Shown one piece after another: positions 61,245 to 64,000 of a stretch of 64,000 nt of DNA (the stretch's first letter is position 1; every line of letters begins with the position of its first letter). The position numbers were made by a program, and so were the translations under genes. Origin of the DNA: Leucobacter sp. L43 (lineage in GTDB: Bacteria; Actinomycetota; Actinomycetes; Actinomycetales; Microbacteriaceae). Below the pieces are notes generated by a model, which did no database searches, was not told where the DNA came from, and worked only from the letters and a program-made list of their open reading frames with translations. Location of the stretch: positions 1,860,001 to 1,924,000 of the forward strand of contig NZ_JAENJG010000001.1 of the NCBI RefSeq assembly GCF_016597785.1, given 5' to 3'.

Positions 61245-62077
61245 GCGCACCCATCATCACCGTGAGCGACCTGCGCAAGGTGTTCGCCGCCCCGCGCGGC
61301 TCGAAGGGCGAGGACGTGGTCGCCGTCGACGGCGTCTCCTTCGAGCTGCACCCCGATGAGTGCCTCGCGATCGTGGGGGAGTCGGGGTCGGGAAAGACCA
61401 CGGTCGCGCGCATGATCGTGGGCCTCGAGACCGTCACCTCCGGCACCGTGACGGTGCTCGGCGCGGATCGCACTGCCGCACCGCGCAGCCTCGCCGCCCG
61501 CCGGGAGCGCGCGCGCGAGGTGCAGTACGTGTTCCAGGACCCGTACTCGTCGCTCAACGGGCGGCAGCGCATCGGCGAGGTCATCATGTCGAATCTGCGG
61601 CTGCACGCGAAGGCGGTCGGGGCGCGGCCGACTGAGGGCACGGTCAAGCAGCGCGCGCAGGGCATTCTCGACTCGGTCGGGCTTCCGCAGCGCTTCTTCG
61701 ACCGCCTCCCGCGAGAACTCTCCGGCGGGCAGCGGCAGCGCGTCGCGATCGCGCGTGCGCTCGCCGCAGACCCGAAGGTGATCGTGCTCGACGAGGCCGT
61801 CGCGGCCCTCGACGTGTCGATCCAGGCGCAGATTCTCAATCTGCTCGCCGACATCAAGGCGGAGCGGCAGGTGAGCTACCTCTTCATCTCGCACGACCTC
61901 GCGGTCGTCAACCAGATCTCCGACCGGATGGTGGTGATGGAGAACGGTGTGATCGTCGACCACGGCGCCACGGCCGAGTTGCTCGCGCACCCCACGCATC
62001 CGTACACCCGGTCGCTGCGCGCGGCGGTTCCGGGGCCGGGGTGGAAGCCGACCCGGCGCGAGAAGCTGGCGTCGTGA
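61241..62077 (+). CDS. ABC transporter ATP-binding protein (DppF-like)
   Basis: A 278-residue second ATPase. Walker A GESGSGKTTVARMI, Q-loop YVFQDPYSSLNGRQRI, signature [16 protein letters not shown] and Walker B VIVLDEAVAALDVSIQ are clear; the usual DEP becomes DEA. The C-terminus HPYTRSLRAAVPGPGW is the family tail. It overlaps the preceding ATPase and the next amidohydrolase by four bases each, placing an enzyme directly in the transporter operon. Confidence 0.93.
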   Translation: MSAPIITVSDLRKVFAAPRGSKGEDVVAVDGVSFELHPDECLAIVGESGSGKTTVARMIVGLETVTSGTVTVLGADRTAAPRSLAARRERAREVQYVFQDPYSSLNGRQRIGEVIMSNLRLHAKAVGARPTEGTVKQRAQGILDSVGLPQRFFDRLPRELSGGQRQRVAIARALAADPKVIVLDEAVAALDVSIQAQILNLLADIKAERQVSYLFISHDLAVVNQISDRMVVMENGVIVDHGATAELLAHPTHPYTRSLRAAVPGPGWKPTRREKLAS

Positions 62078-63603
62078 GCGCCGCCGCAAGCATCGCGGTG
62101 CGCGCCGCGCACGCCATCGTGTTCGACGAGGGGCGCGACGGCGGCCCGGGCTTCACCCTGATGCGCGACGCGACGGTGCTCGTGACCGGCGACCGCATCA
62201 CCGCGATCGCGCACGGAGGCGCGGGAGAGGAGCTCGTCGCGGAGGCGGCCGAAGTGATCGACCTCGGCGAGAGTCTGCTGATGCCCGGCCTCATCGACCT
62301 CGAGGGGCTCGTCGACATCGACCACCTGCTGCTCGACTCCTGGTGGAGCCCAGAGCACGAGGCGCGCCTCGACTGGTCTGCCGACTACGCGAGGGCGCCC
62401 CGCGAGGTGCTCTCCCCCGCTGATCGCAGCCTGCTGCGCCGATACGGTCTCGTGCAGCTGATCCTCCACGGGATCACGAGCGCGATGCCGATCTCGTCCG
62501 AGATCCACGGCGCCTGGGCTGAGACGCACGACGACCTGCTCGATACGGCCGGCATCGCGAGCGAACTGGGCATCCGCACTTTTCTCGGTCCCTCGTACCG
62601 CTCCGGGGTGCACGTGACCCGTGCCGACGGATCGACCGGAGTGCACTGGGATGAGGCTCGAGGCGAAGAGGCCTTCGCCGGTGCCGTGCGCTTCCTCGAC
62701 ACCGTAGACGCGATCGCCGACCCGCTGGTCACTGGCGTGCTCGTGCCGTGCCGCATCGAGACGGTGACCGATGCGATCCTCGCCGAGACCGGGCGCGTCT
62801 CCGCGGAACGCGGCGTGCTCGTGCGCGCCCACGCGACGCAGGGACTCGATTCCGAGATCGGGGTGCTCGCGGGGGATGGCCGAGGAGCGCCGCTCGACGT
62901 TCTCGATCGCGCTGGCCTGCTCACCGATCGCCTGATCCTCGCCCACGGCGTCTACCTCGACGTCCACCCCGACGTGCACGGGGAGGATCGCGGTGACCTC
63001 GCCAGGCTCGCCGCAGCAGGCGCGTCGATCGCCCACTGCCCGCTCACGAATGCGCGCTACGCGTTCTGGCTCGAACGGCTGTCGCAGTACCTCGACGCCG
63101 GGGTGAACATCGCCCTCGGCACCGACTCGTTCCCACCCGACCTCGTGCGCGCCATCGATGCCGGCGTGCAACTGGCGAAGGCGCAGCACGACGACCTCGG
63201 ACGCGGCATGCTCGCCGAGTACGTCGAGGCCGCGACGCTCGGCGGGGCCAGGGCGCTGCACCGGCCCGACCTCGGACGCATCGCACGGGGCGCAGCCGCC
63301 GATCTCGTCGCCTTCGCGCTCGACGACGTTCGGATGGGAGCGGTCGACGATCCGATTCGTACGCTCGTGCTCGCGGGGTCGGGTCGCGATGCGCACTTCA
63401 GCATGGTGGCTGGCCGCGTCGTGATGCGGGACGCGGCGATTCCCGGCGTCGATCTCGATGCGCTGCGTCGCGAGGGTCAGCGCGTCTTCGAGCAGTTGCG
63501 AGCCGCGTACCCCGAGCGCGACGCACTCGCCGGGCCGCACGGGTCGAGCGAGGCCGAGCTCTTCCCGCCGGTGTTCCCGGCGTACCCGCCGCGTCACGGT
63601 TGA
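62074..63603 (+). CDS. Amidohydrolase-family protein with an altered first metal motif
   Basis: A 509-residue protein of the ATZ/TRZ-like COG0402 group (S-triazine, guanine and adenosine deaminases). The start is GTG 62074 (SAAASIAVRAAHAIVF), overlapping the ATPase stop. Later metal ligands are visible in VRAHATQGLDS, LAHGVYLDV and the aspartate of GTDSFPPDL, and SIAHCPLTNARYAF is the family helix. The first metal motif, normally PGFI(N/D)xHxH, is replaced by PGLIDLEGLVDIDH, so the HxH pair is missing. It may bind metal differently or belong to a divergent subgroup. Last gene of the operon. Confidence 0.85.
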   Translation: MSAAASIAVRAAHAIVFDEGRDGGPGFTLMRDATVLVTGDRITAIAHGGAGEELVAEAAEVIDLGESLLMPGLIDLEGLVDIDHLLLDSWWSPEHEARLDWSADYARAPREVLSPADRSLLRRYGLVQLILHGITSAMPISSEIHGAWAETHDDLLDTAGIASELGIRTFLGPSYRSGVHVTRADGSTGVHWDEARGEEAFAGAVRFLDTVDAIADPLVTGVLVPCRIETVTDAILAETGRVSAERGVLVRAHATQGLDSEIGVLAGDGRGAPLDVLDRAGLLTDRLILAHGVYLDVHPDVHGEDRGDLARLAAAGASIAHCPLTNARYAFWLERLSQYLDAGVNIALGTDSFPPDLVRAIDAGVQLAKAQHDDLGRGMLAEYVEAATLGGARALHRPDLGRIARGAAADLVAFALDDVRMGAVDDPIRTLVLAGSGRDAHFSMVAGRVVMRDAAIPGVDLDALRREGQRVFEQLRAAYPERDALAGPHGSSEAELFPPVFPAYPPRHG

Positions 63604-63625
63604 GCGCCCCCATTAGGCTGACGGC

Positions 63626-64000
63626 ATGAACGAGTACCGCCAGATCGTCCGCAAATGGGTGAAGCCGGAAGACCTCAATCAGCACGGGGCGCTGTTCGGC
63701 GGCCGCCTGCTCCAGTGGGTCGACGAGGAGGCGGCGATCGTCGCCGTCGCGCAGCTCGGCACCATCGACGTCGTGACCAGGCACATGTCGGCGATCGACT
63801 TCTCGGCGCGCGCCGACCGGGGCGACCTGCTCGAGCTCGTCTACTCGATCGTCGCCTACGGCCGCACCTCGATCACCTTGGCGTGCCGTGTGGAGAACGC
63901 GGTTACCGGTGCCGAGATCCTCACGCTCGAGCGCATCGTCTTCGTCGCGGTCGATGCGACGGGCGCTCCGGTCGTGCACGGGCGCACCGCCCCGACGCCG
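63626..64000 (+). CDS. YciA/BACH-type acyl-CoA thioesterase, 3' partial
   Basis: The first 125 residues of a hotdog thioesterase, cut by the window end with the frame still open. The signature is EDLNQHGALFGGRLLQWVDEEAAIVA, where Asn and Asp of the family are catalytic, followed by RHMSAIDFSARADRGDLLELV. This is the YciA/ACOT7-like group that hydrolyses medium- to long-chain acyl-CoA. It starts 22 bp after the amidohydrolase operon and may be separately controlled. Confidence 0.88.
   Translation, partial: MNEYRQIVRKWVKPEDLNQHGALFGGRLLQWVDEEAAIVAVAQLGTIDVVTRHMSAIDFSARADRGDLLELVYSIVAYGRTSITLACRVENAVTGAEILTLERIVFVAVDATGAPVVHGRTAPTP

Noticed and set aside
1-64000. CRISPR arrays, tRNA/rRNA genes, insertion sequences, phage or integrase genes
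   Set aside because: I looked for regular spaced repeats, transposase or integrase motifs and RNA-gene cores by eye and saw none; a tRNA scan and repeat finder would settle this.

Overview
The window is GC-rich chromosomal DNA, densely coding on both strands, with 4-bp ATGA-type gene overlaps and many GTG starts. It carries TetR, GntR, SigK and HtaA family proteins, LxxTG-like surface anchors and a MarP-type protease. This points to a high-GC Gram-positive actinobacterium, most likely Microbacteriaceae (Leucobacter-like); the family call is inference. I see no rRNA, tRNA, CRISPR array, phage or insertion sequence. Both ends cut a gene.

Layout. 1-7048: a plus-strand run of a solute:sodium symporter (5' cut), hotdog thioesterase, crotonase, acyl-CoA ligase, glutaminase and MFS exporter. 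7079-8605: a zinc-ribbon SDR protein. 8776-13167: APC permease, TetR regulator, DmpA-type peptidase and a PQQ-type sugar dehydrogenase lipoprotein. 13169-17305: TetR, MBL hydrolase, a hypothetical protein and a zinc alcohol dehydrogenase, facing an ArpA-like TetR. 17316-19173: MarP protease, a broken copper operon (CsoR-like box, copZ, stump of copA). 19186-22706: membrane protein, AAA ATPase, and a TetR regulator divergent from an NADP-dependent reductase.

22998-27160 is the most striking block: a FAS1 lipoprotein (MPT83/MPT70-like), divergent dipZ, then sigK and rskA. In Mycobacterium tuberculosis these genes form one SigK regulon but sit at separate loci; here they are together. Both the FAS1 gene and dipZ carry the same promoter pattern CCATCC-N15-CCGAAG.

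27296-33715: two CNNM/CBS membrane proteins, a flavodoxin-like reductase, a tiny membrane protein, an aldehyde dehydrogenase, an SRPBCC-like protein and an alpha/beta hydrolase. 33734-40737: iron/heme acquisition (ABC ATPase, binding lipoprotein, fused double permease; a surface protein joining a beta-propeller to an HtaA heme domain), with two DtxR/IdeR-like boxes. 40776-46646: isoprenylcysteine methyltransferase-like protein, OafA-type acyltransferase and a large LuxR regulator. 46929-49644: polar amino acid ABC transporter. 49797-53758: giant surface M14 carboxypeptidase, TagD-like cytidylyltransferase and a small membrane protein. 53815-63603: a catabolic locus of MFS, GntR regulator, cytosine-deaminase-like amidohydrolase, complete Dpp-type ABC importer and a second, metal-site-divergent amidohydrolase. 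63626-end: YciA-type thioesterase (3' cut).
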